Part shown: positions 30,593-39,430 of the stretch, piece after piece
Numbering within the stretch: position 1 is the stretch's first letter
Layout of the letters: the number at the start of each line of letters is the position of its first letter
Assembly (NCBI GenBank): GCA_023247255.1
Contig: JAHFGV010000020.1
Span: forward strand, 1 to 48,519
Length of the DNA: 48,519 nucleotides
Direction of reading: 5' to 3'
From: Candidatus Omnitrophota bacterium
GTDB lineage: Bacteria; Omnitrophota; Gorgyraeia; Aquiviventales; Aquiviventaceae
Notes under the pieces: model-generated
Told to the model about the DNA's origin: nothing
What the model saw: only the letters and a program-made list of their open reading frames with translations
Database searches by the model: none
Made by a program: the position numbers and the translations under genes

Positions 30593-32068
30593 ATGGCTTG
30601 GAACAGACAAAGACTCCGAGAACTGCTCCGCCATCAACTGGGGGATGGTCTGTTTATCATTGTGTCGAATCGAGAGCCCTACATCCATCGTCTTCAGGAT
30701 GAGGCAGTCGTGTGTCAAATTCCATCGGGTGGGCTGACGGCGGCGTTGGATCCTGTGATGCGATGCTGTGGCGGTTTGTGGGTGGCTCACGGAGCGGGGG
30801 ATGCCGACCGTCAGGTAGTGGATGCCCATGCCCGCATTCAAGTTCCACCGGAGGAGCCATCCTATACCCTGCGTCGGGTGTGGCTTTCCAAACAAGAGGA
30901 GGCGGGCTATTACTATGGATTTTCCAACGAGGCCCTCTGGCCACTTTGCCATCTTGCCTATACCCGGCCGATCTTTGAAACCAGCGATTGGGAAATCTAT
31001 AAAGCGGTGAATCGGAAGTTCGCCGACGTCATTCTGGAGGAGATTGGCAACCGCAACGCCTTTGTCTTCATTCAGGATTATCATTTCGCCTTACTCTCAC
31101 GGATGCTCAAACGTCCGAATATCCGCACGGCCCAATTTTGGCATATTCCTTGGCCGAATCCAGAAGCTTTTCGAATCTGTCCGCAGGCGGAAGAGATTCT
31201 GGACGGCCTTTTGGGCAACGATCTGTTAGGGTTTCACATTCCCTACCACTGTCAGAATTTCCTGGATACGGTGGACCGGCTTCTCGAATCACGCGTGGAT
31301 CGGGAGCGATTGCAGGTGACCCGTGGGAGAGTGACTACTTGCGTCCGTTCCTTTCCCATCAGTGTGGATTCCGAGGCGATTGCCGAGCAGGTAGCCGATC
31401 CGGCGGTGGAAGCGGAGATGACGCGCTTAACCCGCCATTACAGCCTGCGCCAGCGGATTATCGGTTTGGGCGTGGATCGGGTGGATTACACAAAGGGTAT
31501 TGCCGAGCGCTTGCGCGCAATCGATCGATTCTTGGAGCGCCATCCCGAGTTTCATAAGCGATTTGTGTTTGTGGAAATTGGCGTGCCCAGTCGGATTCAT
31601 ATTCCAGTCTATCAGCGTTTGAACGAAGAAATTGAACAGCTCGTCAATGAAGTGAACTGGAAGTATCAAACCGACGGCTGGTCTCCCATCTTGCACGTGA
31701 ATACCGATGTGCCGCTTACGACCCTGCAGGCTTGGTACCGCTTGGCCCATGTTTGTGTGGTGAGTTCTCTGCATGACGGAATGAACCTGGTGGCCAAGGA
31801 GTATGTTTCCTCGCGCATCCAGGATGACGGGGTTCTGGTGTTGAGTCATTTCACGGGGGCGGCGCGAGAACTGACCGAAGCCCTATTGGTGAATCCCTAC
31901 AATCTGGATGAATTAGCGGAAGCGGTCCATCAATCGGTCATTATGATTCCAGAGGAACAACAGCGAAGGATGCGCAAACTCAGGGCGCACCTCAAAGAAC
32001 ACAATATCTTTCATTGGGCCGCAGGCATTCTCTCCTGTTTGCTGCAGGTGGAGCTTCAACAAGTGTAG
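30593..32068 (+). CDS. otsA: Trehalose-6-phosphate synthase
   Basis: FIIVSNREPYIH; IPSGGLTAALDPVM; FVFIQDYHFALL; LGFHIPYHCQNFLDTV; DGMNLVAKEYVSSR. Confidence 0.94.
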   Translation: MAWNRQRLRELLRHQLGDGLFIIVSNREPYIHRLQDEAVVCQIPSGGLTAALDPVMRCCGGLWVAHGAGDADRQVVDAHARIQVPPEEPSYTLRRVWLSKQEEAGYYYGFSNEALWPLCHLAYTRPIFETSDWEIYKAVNRKFADVILEEIGNRNAFVFIQDYHFALLSRMLKRPNIRTAQFWHIPWPNPEAFRICPQAEEILDGLLGNDLLGFHIPYHCQNFLDTVDRLLESRVDRERLQVTRGRVTTCVRSFPISVDSEAIAEQVADPAVEAEMTRLTRHYSLRQRIIGLGVDRVDYTKGIAERLRAIDRFLERHPEFHKRFVFVEIGVPSRIHIPVYQRLNEEIEQLVNEVNWKYQTDGWSPILHVNTDVPLTTLQAWYRLAHVCVVSSLHDGMNLVAKEYVSSRIQDDGVLVLSHFTGAARELTEALLVNPYNLDELAEAVHQSVIMIPEEQQRRMRKLRAHLKEHNIFHWAAGILSCLLQVELQQV

Positions 32069-32116
32069 ACTGGGCTTCTGCAAAACGTCAGCACAGAAAA
32101 ACACAATGGATTGTCC

Positions 32117-33028
32117 ATGCCCTGTCAACATGTTTTGCGTCACTGGAAAGTTTTCCAGACCAAGCTTGACACCGGTAAGTTGTTGCTTCTGACCGATTAC
32201 GACGGTACGTTGGTTCCAATCGCCCGTTCCCCCGATAGCACGAGGCTTTCTCGAAAGACCGAGTCTGTGCTTCAAAAACTGTGCCGGCATCCACGGATAC
32301 GAGTAGGGATCGTGAGTGGGCGTTCCTTGAGTGATCTTCGTAGTCTCATCCGGTTGCCAAAAGCCATCTATGTGGGAAACCATGGCTGCGAGATTCGAGG
32401 GGGTGGACTGATATTTATTCATCCATCGGTCAGGCGATGGCGCCCCCTGTTTCGGATCATCGCTCGTCAGTTGCGTCCGGTGATACGCGATATTCCAGGC
32501 AGTCTTCTGGAGCCTAAAGGACTATCGCTAAGCGTTCATTGGCGCCAGGTGACTGCGCGCCATCTTCCCAAGTTCCAACGCCGCATGCGACATGTCCTGC
32601 GACCCTGGCTGAGCCGAAAGGCCATCCGGGTGACTCATGGCAAACGGGTCATTGAGATACGCGCTCCGGTTGCTTGGGATAAAGGAAGAAGCGTGGCATG
32701 GATCGTTCGGCATTTACCGAGCATGGCCACAGACAACCCCGCCATCGGCCCAGTCGGTTTGCTTAAGCGAGCGGGGCGGGATGTCGCCCCACTTTGGGCT
32801 AAGTCGCCGGTGCCACAGGCTCATCCCGTGGGGCTCCACATGGGGATGATCTATTTGGGAGATGACCGTACGGATGAAGATGCTTTTCGTGCCGTCAATC
32901 GACTGAAGGGTTTGTCGATTTTTGTGGGACGCGACCCCCGATCGACATCGGCGAAAGGGTATCTGGCAAGCTCAGGTGAGGTTTACCAATTCCTGGAACG
33001 ACTGTGGCGGTTGACTCGAAATCCTTAA
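32117..33028 (+). CDS. otsB: Trehalose-6-phosphate phosphatase with in-frame repeat insertion
   Basis: LLLTDYDGTLVPIARSPDSTRLS; YVGNHGCEI; YLGDDRTDEDAFRAVN. Confidence 0.93.
   Translation: MPCQHVLRHWKVFQTKLDTGKLLLLTDYDGTLVPIARSPDSTRLSRKTESVLQKLCRHPRIRVGIVSGRSLSDLRSLIRLPKAIYVGNHGCEIRGGGLIFIHPSVRRWRPLFRIIARQLRPVIRDIPGSLLEPKGLSLSVHWRQVTARHLPKFQRRMRHVLRPWLSRKAIRVTHGKRVIEIRAPVAWDKGRSVAWIVRHLPSMATDNPAIGPVGLLKRAGRDVAPLWAKSPVPQAHPVGLHMGMIYLGDDRTDEDAFRAVNRLKGLSIFVGRDPRSTSAKGYLASSGEVYQFLERLWRLTRNP
32735..32839 (+). repeat. Peptide-coding palindromic element inserted in-frame in otsB
   Basis: AACCCCGCCATCGGCCCAGTCGGTTTGCTTAAGCGAGCGGGGCGGGATGTCGCCCCAC...GCCACAGGCTCATCCCGTGGGGCTCCAC. Confidence 0.88.
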
Positions 33029-33175
33029 CACCATCTGTCAATAGGAATCTCCTAACAGGAAGCTATCCCAAAACTTCAGTTGGCTGTGGGCTGGAGGTTG
33101 TGGGGGGACACTTGCCCAGAGCCCTCAGCCCTGAACCCTGAGCCGCATCGGATTGGGGCATGACTTGTTAAGCCA

Positions 33176-33781
33176 ATGTCGTATACGTGGGTAATCTTTG
33201 ATCTGGGTGGTGTCGTTGTGGATTGTGAGGCCGATGAGTTGCTCCACTGGATGTCTCGGCTGCTGAATCGGTCCTGGGATGAGGTGCAAGCGATTGTCTA
33301 CCAACCGCAACTGTTAGGAGCGTTTGAACGCGGTCGCATCAGTCCCCAGGCCTATTACCGACAATTGCATCAGCAACTGGAGCTTCCCTGGACGTACGAG
33401 CAGTTTGTCCAGGCGTGGAACAGTATCTTGAGAGAAAACCGACCCGTGAGTCAGCTCGTGCGGCAGTTGCATTCTCGATATCGGTTGATGGCCCTTTCAA
33501 ACACCAACGTCCTTCATCTGGAGCATATGACCGCCACCATGCCCGTCTTCTCGTTGTTTGAAGGGTGGGTGGCATCGTGTGAAGTGGGTGTGTGCAAACC
33601 GGATCCCCGAATCTACCACTTAGCCTTGCAGCGCTCGGGAGTTGAACCCGAGCAGGCCGTATACATCGATGATCGTCCGGAATTCGTCAAGGCAGGATGC
33701 GAAATGGGACTGACCACGATTCGGTGCGAACAACCCCATACCTTGGAGATGGCTTTGCGAAATGCGGGCCTTGTGTTCTAA
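33176..33781 (+). CDS. HAD-IA family hydrolase
   Basis: VIFDLGGVVVDCEADELL...LMALSNTNVLH...EVGVCKPDPRIYHLAL...AVYIDDRPEFVKAG. Confidence 0.9.
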   Translation: MSYTWVIFDLGGVVVDCEADELLHWMSRLLNRSWDEVQAIVYQPQLLGAFERGRISPQAYYRQLHQQLELPWTYEQFVQAWNSILRENRPVSQLVRQLHSRYRLMALSNTNVLHLEHMTATMPVFSLFEGWVASCEVGVCKPDPRIYHLALQRSGVEPEQAVYIDDRPEFVKAGCEMGLTTIRCEQPHTLEMALRNAGLVF

Positions 33782-34101
33782 TGGAACAGAATAAGATTCC
33801 CTTTCAAAAGATTGTTTTCGTCTGTGTGAATCAACGCCAGCCGCATGAGATCTGTTGTGCGGCACGGGGAAGCGATGCCATTGCCACGGCTCTCAAAGCC
33901 CGTATCAAGGCCTTGGGGCTGTCTCGGATCGTTCGGGTCAGCCGATCGGGCTGTCAGGATTTGTGCGCGCGCGGACCCAACGTGATGGTGTTTCCTGACC
34001 AGGTTTGGTATGAAGCGGTGACTATCGACGATGTGGGACGAATCGCACGGGACATTCTTAGAAACATCCCGCAGGAATCGGCAAGCCATCCCGGTTTGTG
34101 A
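33781..34101 (+). CDS. Thioredoxin-like (2Fe-2S) ferredoxin
   Basis: IVFVCVNQRQPHEICCAARGSD...RVSRSGCQDLCARGPNVMVFPDQVWYEAVTIDDV. Confidence 0.88.
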   Translation: MEQNKIPFQKIVFVCVNQRQPHEICCAARGSDAIATALKARIKALGLSRIVRVSRSGCQDLCARGPNVMVFPDQVWYEAVTIDDVGRIARDILRNIPQESASHPGL

Positions 34102-34126
34102 TCGGATATTAGCCAGCGGCAGGGAT

Positions 34127-34507
34127 TTATTCCGGGTCATCTCCGTAAAAGGCGTCTTCCGAAAATACGTATTCCGGCTGGATCACTGTTTTATATCCGG
34201 GAGGGGCTGGGAAGGGAAACGTCACCAGTTCATAAGCACCCGCAGCTGTTCGTATAAAGCCGTAACCGATGCCTCGCAGGAGGCCCCATGTCAAGCCGGC
34301 AGCCGATCCGGATTCCAACGAAGTTTCGTGAATTCGTTTGAAGACTTCGACCCATCCGGTAGCCAGGTTGATCGCACCTCGGGTGAGTTTGGTTAAAGCT
34401 CCGCTTGCTTCCATTTCTGATGATTCGGCAAACGCAGGCGAAGCAGCGACGATCACTCCCCCGATCAGAAGTATCGTTACGATCCGCCATTGGGCTGGCT
34501 TAAGCAT
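34127..34507 (-). CDS. Exosortase-system-associated protein (TIGR04073-like)
   Basis: KLTRGAINLATGWVEVFKRIHE...GLLRGIGYGFIRTAAGAYELVTFPFPAPPGYKTVIQPEYVF; signal peptide-like N-terminus. Confidence 0.75.
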   Translation of the reverse strand: MLKPAQWRIVTILLIGGVIVAASPAFAESSEMEASGALTKLTRGAINLATGWVEVFKRIHETSLESGSAAGLTWGLLRGIGYGFIRTAAGAYELVTFPFPAPPGYKTVIQPEYVFSEDAFYGDDPE

Positions 34508-34594
34508 GGTAGCCTCCTTTTTCTATCACTTTAATACAAAGTGCCGGCAGATTGCAACTGGGATTACCAACCGGTTGCTGCACATCTTTGCTTA

Positions 34595-34903
34595 GAGCCC
34601 ATCCCTAAACCCTAGCGTGAGAAGCACAGCGGCCAAAGGCCGCCAGATGCAGGGAGCGACGACTCGTCCTTGACATTCGAATGTCAAGGACGATGACGAT
34701 AAAGCTGCGTGCGATACGGCGAGCAGGACAGACGCCGCAGATGGCGGCCGTTCGCCGCAACCCGAAGGGCTGGGCCGATGGGCTGCGCCGTGCGGCGTTG
34801 CTCGTCGCTTGCGTACCGCAGACTGTGGTACGCGGCGCACCTTTCACCTTGCGGGTCTCGCAGCTAGGCCCAGCGCAGGGCACGGGAGATTCTGGGACGC
34901 ACT
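34595..34903. mobile_element. Second, degenerate copy of the 23293-23560 MITE family
   Basis: AGAGCCCATCCCTAAACCCTAGCGTGAGAAGC and GCCGCAGATGGCGGCC-TTCGCCGCAACCCGAAGGGCTG shared; right terminal repeat not intact. Confidence 0.8.
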
Positions 34904-34908
34904 CTTAG

Positions 34909-35066
34909 GGTTCGTTAAGAAATGACTGCGCTATTTGGCCGTGGGGATTTTGACTCAGGGCAAGGCGCGAAGAGTGAGCATCCGCGACGAGGATGTAAGC
35001 GATGAGCAACGCAGCCATGGGTCAAAAGCCCCCGGTCAAATGGATGGAGTTATTTCTTAACGAGCC
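34909..35066. mobile_element. 158-bp MITE with ~52-bp imperfect terminal inverted repeats and CTTAG target duplication
   Basis: GGTTCGTTAAGAAATGACT... / ...AGTTATTTCTTAACGAGCC; CTTAG at 34904-34908 and 35067-35071. Confidence 0.88.
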
Positions 35067-35092
35067 CTTAGCCTTGTAGAATAGAGACGACG

Positions 35093-36688
35093 ATGAACCG
35101 GCACGAACAGCGACTGGTGCGATTCCTTTCCAAACCTCAGAGCTATCCTCATTTCGCCTCCCCTGTTTTGCATCGGGAAACCCATGTTTCACACGTGTTC
35201 CTGGCCGGGCGTTTTGCCTACAAGCTCAAGAAACCTGTTCGTTTTCCTTTCCTCGATGCCTCGCGGCTGAGTTTACGTCGTAAGTTCTGTGAGTGGGAAC
35301 TCACGCTCAACCGGCGGCTTGCCCCGGACGTTTATCTCGGCCTGATTCCGGTGATCGAAGCAGACAAGGGCTTACGCCTAGATGGACACGAGCGGGGACG
35401 TGTGGTTGAGTGGCTGGTCCACATGCGTCGTCTACCCGAAGATCGGATGTTGGACCAATTAGTGGCTAAGCGTGCGGTGAGCCGTTGCGATATGGAGCAG
35501 GTGGCGGATCGGCTCATTGCGTTCTTCAAACGAGCGGAGCGAAGCCCGCGCATCAGTCGGTATGGCCGCCCCCAATCAGTCGGCCAGTTGCTTTTGGGTA
35601 ATCTCCGAGAGTGTGAGCCGTTTGTGGGCCACTTGTTATCGTCCGCAGACAGCCAAAGGCTGCAATCGGCCTACCGACAGGCCTTGACCCTTTATGAGGC
35701 TGTGTTGTGTCGTCGGGTAGACGAGGGGCGGATCGTCGATGGTCACGGTGATCTGCGCTGTGAGAACATTTGTCTGAATCGAGCGGGCAACCCCGCCATT
35801 TTTGACTGCGTTGAATTTCAACCCGCTTTTCGTTGTGGGGACATCGCCAATGACCTCGGTTTCCTCATCATGGATCTTGAGTTCCGCAATCGCAAGGACC
35901 TGGCGGATATACTCCTTGAGCGATACCGCCAAAAGGTTCACGATCCAACGTTTGAGAGGGTCCTGCCCATCTACGAATGTCACCGCAGTTTGGTACGTGC
36001 GAAGGTGCGCGGCCTGGCTTGGTTGCAACATCCTAGAACCTTGAAGGGGCGAAGGATGCGTGAGTTAGCCTACCGGCACTTTCAGCTTGCCGTGGAATAT
36101 GCCAAACGGTTTTCACCTCCACGGTTGATTGTGGTGGGAGGTCTGATTGGAACCGGCAAAAGCACCCTGGCTAAGCAATTGTCCGCGGATCTGGCAGCGA
36201 TAGGGTTGCGGACCGATGAGATTCGCCTTCGAGAATTTGCCAAAGAGCGACGAGCTGACCAAGGATTCGCCGACGGGCTTTACGCCCCGCACGTTTCAGA
36301 GCTCGTGTACCACCGACTCATTCAACGGGCTGAGGCTTGGGTGCGCAAAGGACATTCCGTCGTCTGCGACGGGACTTTTTCAAAGGCCTCGGCTCGAGAA
36401 GTTCTCAGACAGATTGCCCAGCGGTATGGAGCATCCTTTCACTTTTTCGAATGTGTGGTACCGCGCGCGTTAGCCATCCATCGAGTCGCCAGACGCTACG
36501 CGCAAAAGGCCGATCTTTCGGAAGCCCGCCCGACGCATTATGACCGGTTGCAGGCTGGATTCGAGCCTGTACGTCAATTGTCCTCTAAAGACTGGACAAG
36601 GCTGATGACCGATCGATCTGCCTCAGCCGTCCATCAGACAGCCATTGAGGCCTTGCGTCGTTCCTGGATTGCCCGGGACGATGGATGA
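35093..36688 (+). CDS. APH-like kinase domain + P-loop kinase fusion (COG2187/COG0645-like)
   Basis: THVSHVFLAGRFAYKLKKPVRFPFLD...HGDLRCENICL..FDCVEFQPAFRCGDIANDLGFL; Walker A VVGGLIGTGKSTLAKQL. Confidence 0.88.
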   Translation: MNRHEQRLVRFLSKPQSYPHFASPVLHRETHVSHVFLAGRFAYKLKKPVRFPFLDASRLSLRRKFCEWELTLNRRLAPDVYLGLIPVIEADKGLRLDGHERGRVVEWLVHMRRLPEDRMLDQLVAKRAVSRCDMEQVADRLIAFFKRAERSPRISRYGRPQSVGQLLLGNLRECEPFVGHLLSSADSQRLQSAYRQALTLYEAVLCRRVDEGRIVDGHGDLRCENICLNRAGNPAIFDCVEFQPAFRCGDIANDLGFLIMDLEFRNRKDLADILLERYRQKVHDPTFERVLPIYECHRSLVRAKVRGLAWLQHPRTLKGRRMRELAYRHFQLAVEYAKRFSPPRLIVVGGLIGTGKSTLAKQLSADLAAIGLRTDEIRLREFAKERRADQGFADGLYAPHVSELVYHRLIQRAEAWVRKGHSVVCDGTFSKASAREVLRQIAQRYGASFHFFECVVPRALAIHRVARRYAQKADLSEARPTHYDRLQAGFEPVRQLSSKDWTRLMTDRSASAVHQTAIEALRRSWIARDDG

Positions 36689-36787
36689 GACGATGAATGA
36701 GAACTGCCTCCCCTTCGATCCGGTTGCTATAATGGAGTGTTCGTGGGAATGTGTAGCCTGTTAGTGGAAAATAGAAGGAGATATGCC

Positions 36788-37255
36788 ATGCGAAAGCGGA
36801 CCATCTTCACGACGATGATCGATCGGGTTTTAAGGGTTCAACCGCTCTGGGCGCACTGCGACGTTCCGTGTGGGATCTACGATCCTCATTTGGCGGCAAT
36901 CGCCGCAAAGACCGTCCACACCATGAACAAAAAGATCACCGAGCTTCCCACCCCTGGCGCCACCGCGAGTCCTCAAGAAGTTCTGGAACACCGCAATACC
37001 ATCGTTCGCATGGTGCAAACCAAAGAGACACACACCCAGCTGTGCAAGCAGGAGTTGTTGATCCTTTGGACCGACTACTTCAAACCGGAGGCGCTTGCGA
37101 TGTTTCCAGATCTGCATGAGGTTTTCTGGAAAGCGGCCAAGTTATGTTCCTACAACAAGCAACATGTCGATCTGGCTAGGTCCCAGGAATTGATGGATAC
37201 CGTCGAGAAGATCAACCAGATGTTTCAGAAAGCTGAGGCGGCAAAGAAGAAATAG
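36788..37255 (+). CDS. sodN: Nickel-containing superoxide dismutase
   Basis: HCDVPCGIYDP Ni-hook after a short cleavable leader; helical-bundle sequence with YFKPEALAMFPDLHEVFWKAAKLCS. Confidence 0.93.
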   Translation: MRKRTIFTTMIDRVLRVQPLWAHCDVPCGIYDPHLAAIAAKTVHTMNKKITELPTPGATASPQEVLEHRNTIVRMVQTKETHTQLCKQELLILWTDYFKPEALAMFPDLHEVFWKAAKLCSYNKQHVDLARSQELMDTVEKINQMFQKAEAAKKK

Positions 37256-37281
37256 TTAGCTGAGAGGTTAGAGAAAAAACG

Positions 37282-37680
37282 GTGAAGGGTGTGAAAAGAT
37301 TTTTTGGAAGTCTATTATTCGGGGAAATATCTGTGATGCGTGTTTACGGTCACAGCATGCGCCCGGTGCTTGAGGATGGCGAGCTGGTCATTGTGCGCGC
37401 CATGAGTCATTCCCTTGCATTGTTGCAAAAAGGCGATTTGGTTGCGGTATGTCCTTTCAAGATGTCAAACAAGATCCTTGTGAAGCGGCTAGCCGGATTG
37501 CCACGGGATGGAGTACAAGTGCAGGAACAATGCTGGAAGCTGGGTATGGATCAATGGTTTCTATTGGGCGATTGCCTCGACGATAGCCTGGATTCCCGTG
37601 CCTTCGGGCCTGTGAGCCATCGTGAGATCATCGGTCGCGTGGAAGCCAGACTGTGGCCCTGGAAGCGATTCCATGGATGA
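37282..37680 (+). CDS. sodX: S26-type peptidase, likely NiSOD maturation protease
   Basis: VYGHSMRPVLEDGELVIV (Ser), KILVKRLAGLPRDGV (Lys), WFLLGDCLDDSLDSRAFGPVSHREIIGRV; adjacent to sodN. Confidence 0.9.
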   Translation: MKGVKRFFGSLLFGEISVMRVYGHSMRPVLEDGELVIVRAMSHSLALLQKGDLVAVCPFKMSNKILVKRLAGLPRDGVQVQEQCWKLGMDQWFLLGDCLDDSLDSRAFGPVSHREIIGRVEARLWPWKRFHG

Positions 37681-39323
37681 AACGATTCGGGATTATTTTT
37701 GCTAGCGTGATCGGTCTTGGCCTAGTGGCGGTCATTCTATTCATCGCCACCTTTGACGCCAATCGGTACCGTCCCCTGTTGGTCAGCGAACTCCAGAAGG
37801 TCCTCGGCAAGCCCGTGCATATCGATCGCGTTTCACTGGGCTTGGAACGAGACGGACAAGGCCCGTTGGCCATCGCTGTCGCCTTGCGTCTGCAGAAAGT
37901 GGCAATCGCTCAGCGCCCGGCAACTCAGGCCCAGGCATCTTTAGAAATCGACTCTATCAGTGTCATTCTGCGTCTCCTGCCATTGCTTAAGAAGCAGTTC
38001 GTCATCCCCGCTGTTGTGTTGAACGGTCCACGGGTCCATCTCAAGCGCGATGCCACTGGGACACTGGGTCTCGAAGGGCTGGGGGTTTTGGCATTGCCTG
38101 CGGCATCCACCGGATCCTTAGACACTTCCAGCAGTCTGCCGATTGCTTTGAGTATCACCTCCGGCCAGGTCCACAACGGCAAGGTCCAATGGACCGATGA
38201 AACGACGCAGCCCCCCAGTACTTTTCAAGCGGATCATTTAGAGTTGGAGTTCCAGCGTCGTTTGCCGGCTTCTGCGATGAGTGTGAACCTGCACTCAGAT
38301 GTGCGCGGTGAGCTTCCGACTTTGTTATTTGATGGTAAGCTCTCGCTGGATGCTCAAGGCGAATGGAATCCATCCTCGAGTGCCTCCGAGCCTTTTGGTC
38401 TGCACGCACGAGTAGCCTCGCGTTCGCTGCAGTTTAATATCCGCTCCTTCCATTTCCACGAAGGTAAGCTGCAATGGGCTAAGCAAAGGCCGTCCTCTCA
38501 GCCGGCGGGGAATTTTGTGATCGAGGCACTCGATATTCAGGGACGGTATATGGCGTCAGGTTCTTTCGGTGAGCTTGAGGCAAGCGGTGCCTGGATGGAT
38601 CCGATTCCCAATGTGAAATTCCAATCCCGGTTTCGATTGCCGGATGCCTCTGGGCCTGTTTCTATCGAGTCCTTTGCCTTAACCTTGGATGGAATCCGTC
38701 TGGAGCGTCTGTTTCTCAGTCGCCAGCCGTCCGATCCCCAGTTACGCGGCCGATTGCATGGGCACATCGAGGGAAGTCTGCCCCGATGGGATCCGGCACG
38801 CTTGAGCCAGTTGTTGACAGCTCACGGGTCGCTCAAATGCGAAGAACCCGTGATCGCTAATCTGAATATTCTACGGGCTGTTTTTGAGCAGTTGTCTTTA
38901 ATCCCTGGGCTGATGGAAAGGCTTCTGGGCAGTTTGCCACCCGAAGCCTTGGCTCAATTCGAACGTCCGGACACGCCCCTTGAGCCTGTGGATATATCGA
39001 TGACCCTGAAGGATGGCAGCGTGTGGTTGGAGACGTTTGAGCTAACCAGTGATGCTTTGAGTCTTACCGGCGAGGGACGAGTCGGACTCGATGGTTCTTT
39101 ACATCTGACGGCCACTCTTCGGATCGATTCTGTGTTTTCGCAGACGCTGACTCGCAGCGTTGGCGAACTACGCTACCTAAGCGACTCGCAGGGACGGATT
39201 GAAATTCCCCTCATCATTTACAGGCAGGGAGGAAGAATCGGATTTCTTCCTCAACTGGATGCCATCGGTCGAAAGTTGCTAGTACCCCTAACCCAGGACC
39301 TGATCGGCAATCTTCTGCACTAG
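37677..39323 (+). CDS. AsmA-family protein
   Basis: N-terminal TM (FGIIFASVIGLGLVAVILFIATFDANRYRPLLVSELQKVLGKPVHIDRVSLGL); AsmA-like C-terminal domain. Confidence 0.85.
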   Translation: MKRFGIIFASVIGLGLVAVILFIATFDANRYRPLLVSELQKVLGKPVHIDRVSLGLERDGQGPLAIAVALRLQKVAIAQRPATQAQASLEIDSISVILRLLPLLKKQFVIPAVVLNGPRVHLKRDATGTLGLEGLGVLALPAASTGSLDTSSSLPIALSITSGQVHNGKVQWTDETTQPPSTFQADHLELEFQRRLPASAMSVNLHSDVRGELPTLLFDGKLSLDAQGEWNPSSSASEPFGLHARVASRSLQFNIRSFHFHEGKLQWAKQRPSSQPAGNFVIEALDIQGRYMASGSFGELEASGAWMDPIPNVKFQSRFRLPDASGPVSIESFALTLDGIRLERLFLSRQPSDPQLRGRLHGHIEGSLPRWDPARLSQLLTAHGSLKCEEPVIANLNILRAVFEQLSLIPGLMERLLGSLPPEALAQFERPDTPLEPVDISMTLKDGSVWLETFELTSDALSLTGEGRVGLDGSLHLTATLRIDSVFSQTLTRSVGELRYLSDSQGRIEIPLIIYRQGGRIGFLPQLDAIGRKLLVPLTQDLIGNLLH

Positions 39324-39350
39324 CAACCTGCGAGTGACCGGTCCCCTGCC

Positions 39351-39380
39351 TTGACGTTGGTACAAAGCGTTGGGTATACT
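39351..39380 (+). promoter_or_regulatory. Sigma70-like promoter upstream of the GEMM-I riboswitch
   Basis: TTGACG-N18-TATACT ~50 bp before the aptamer. Confidence 0.6.
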
Positions 39381-39430
39381 TAGAATCACTTAGTCTTACA
39401 GAAATAATTGTGTATTTGACATTCTCGATA

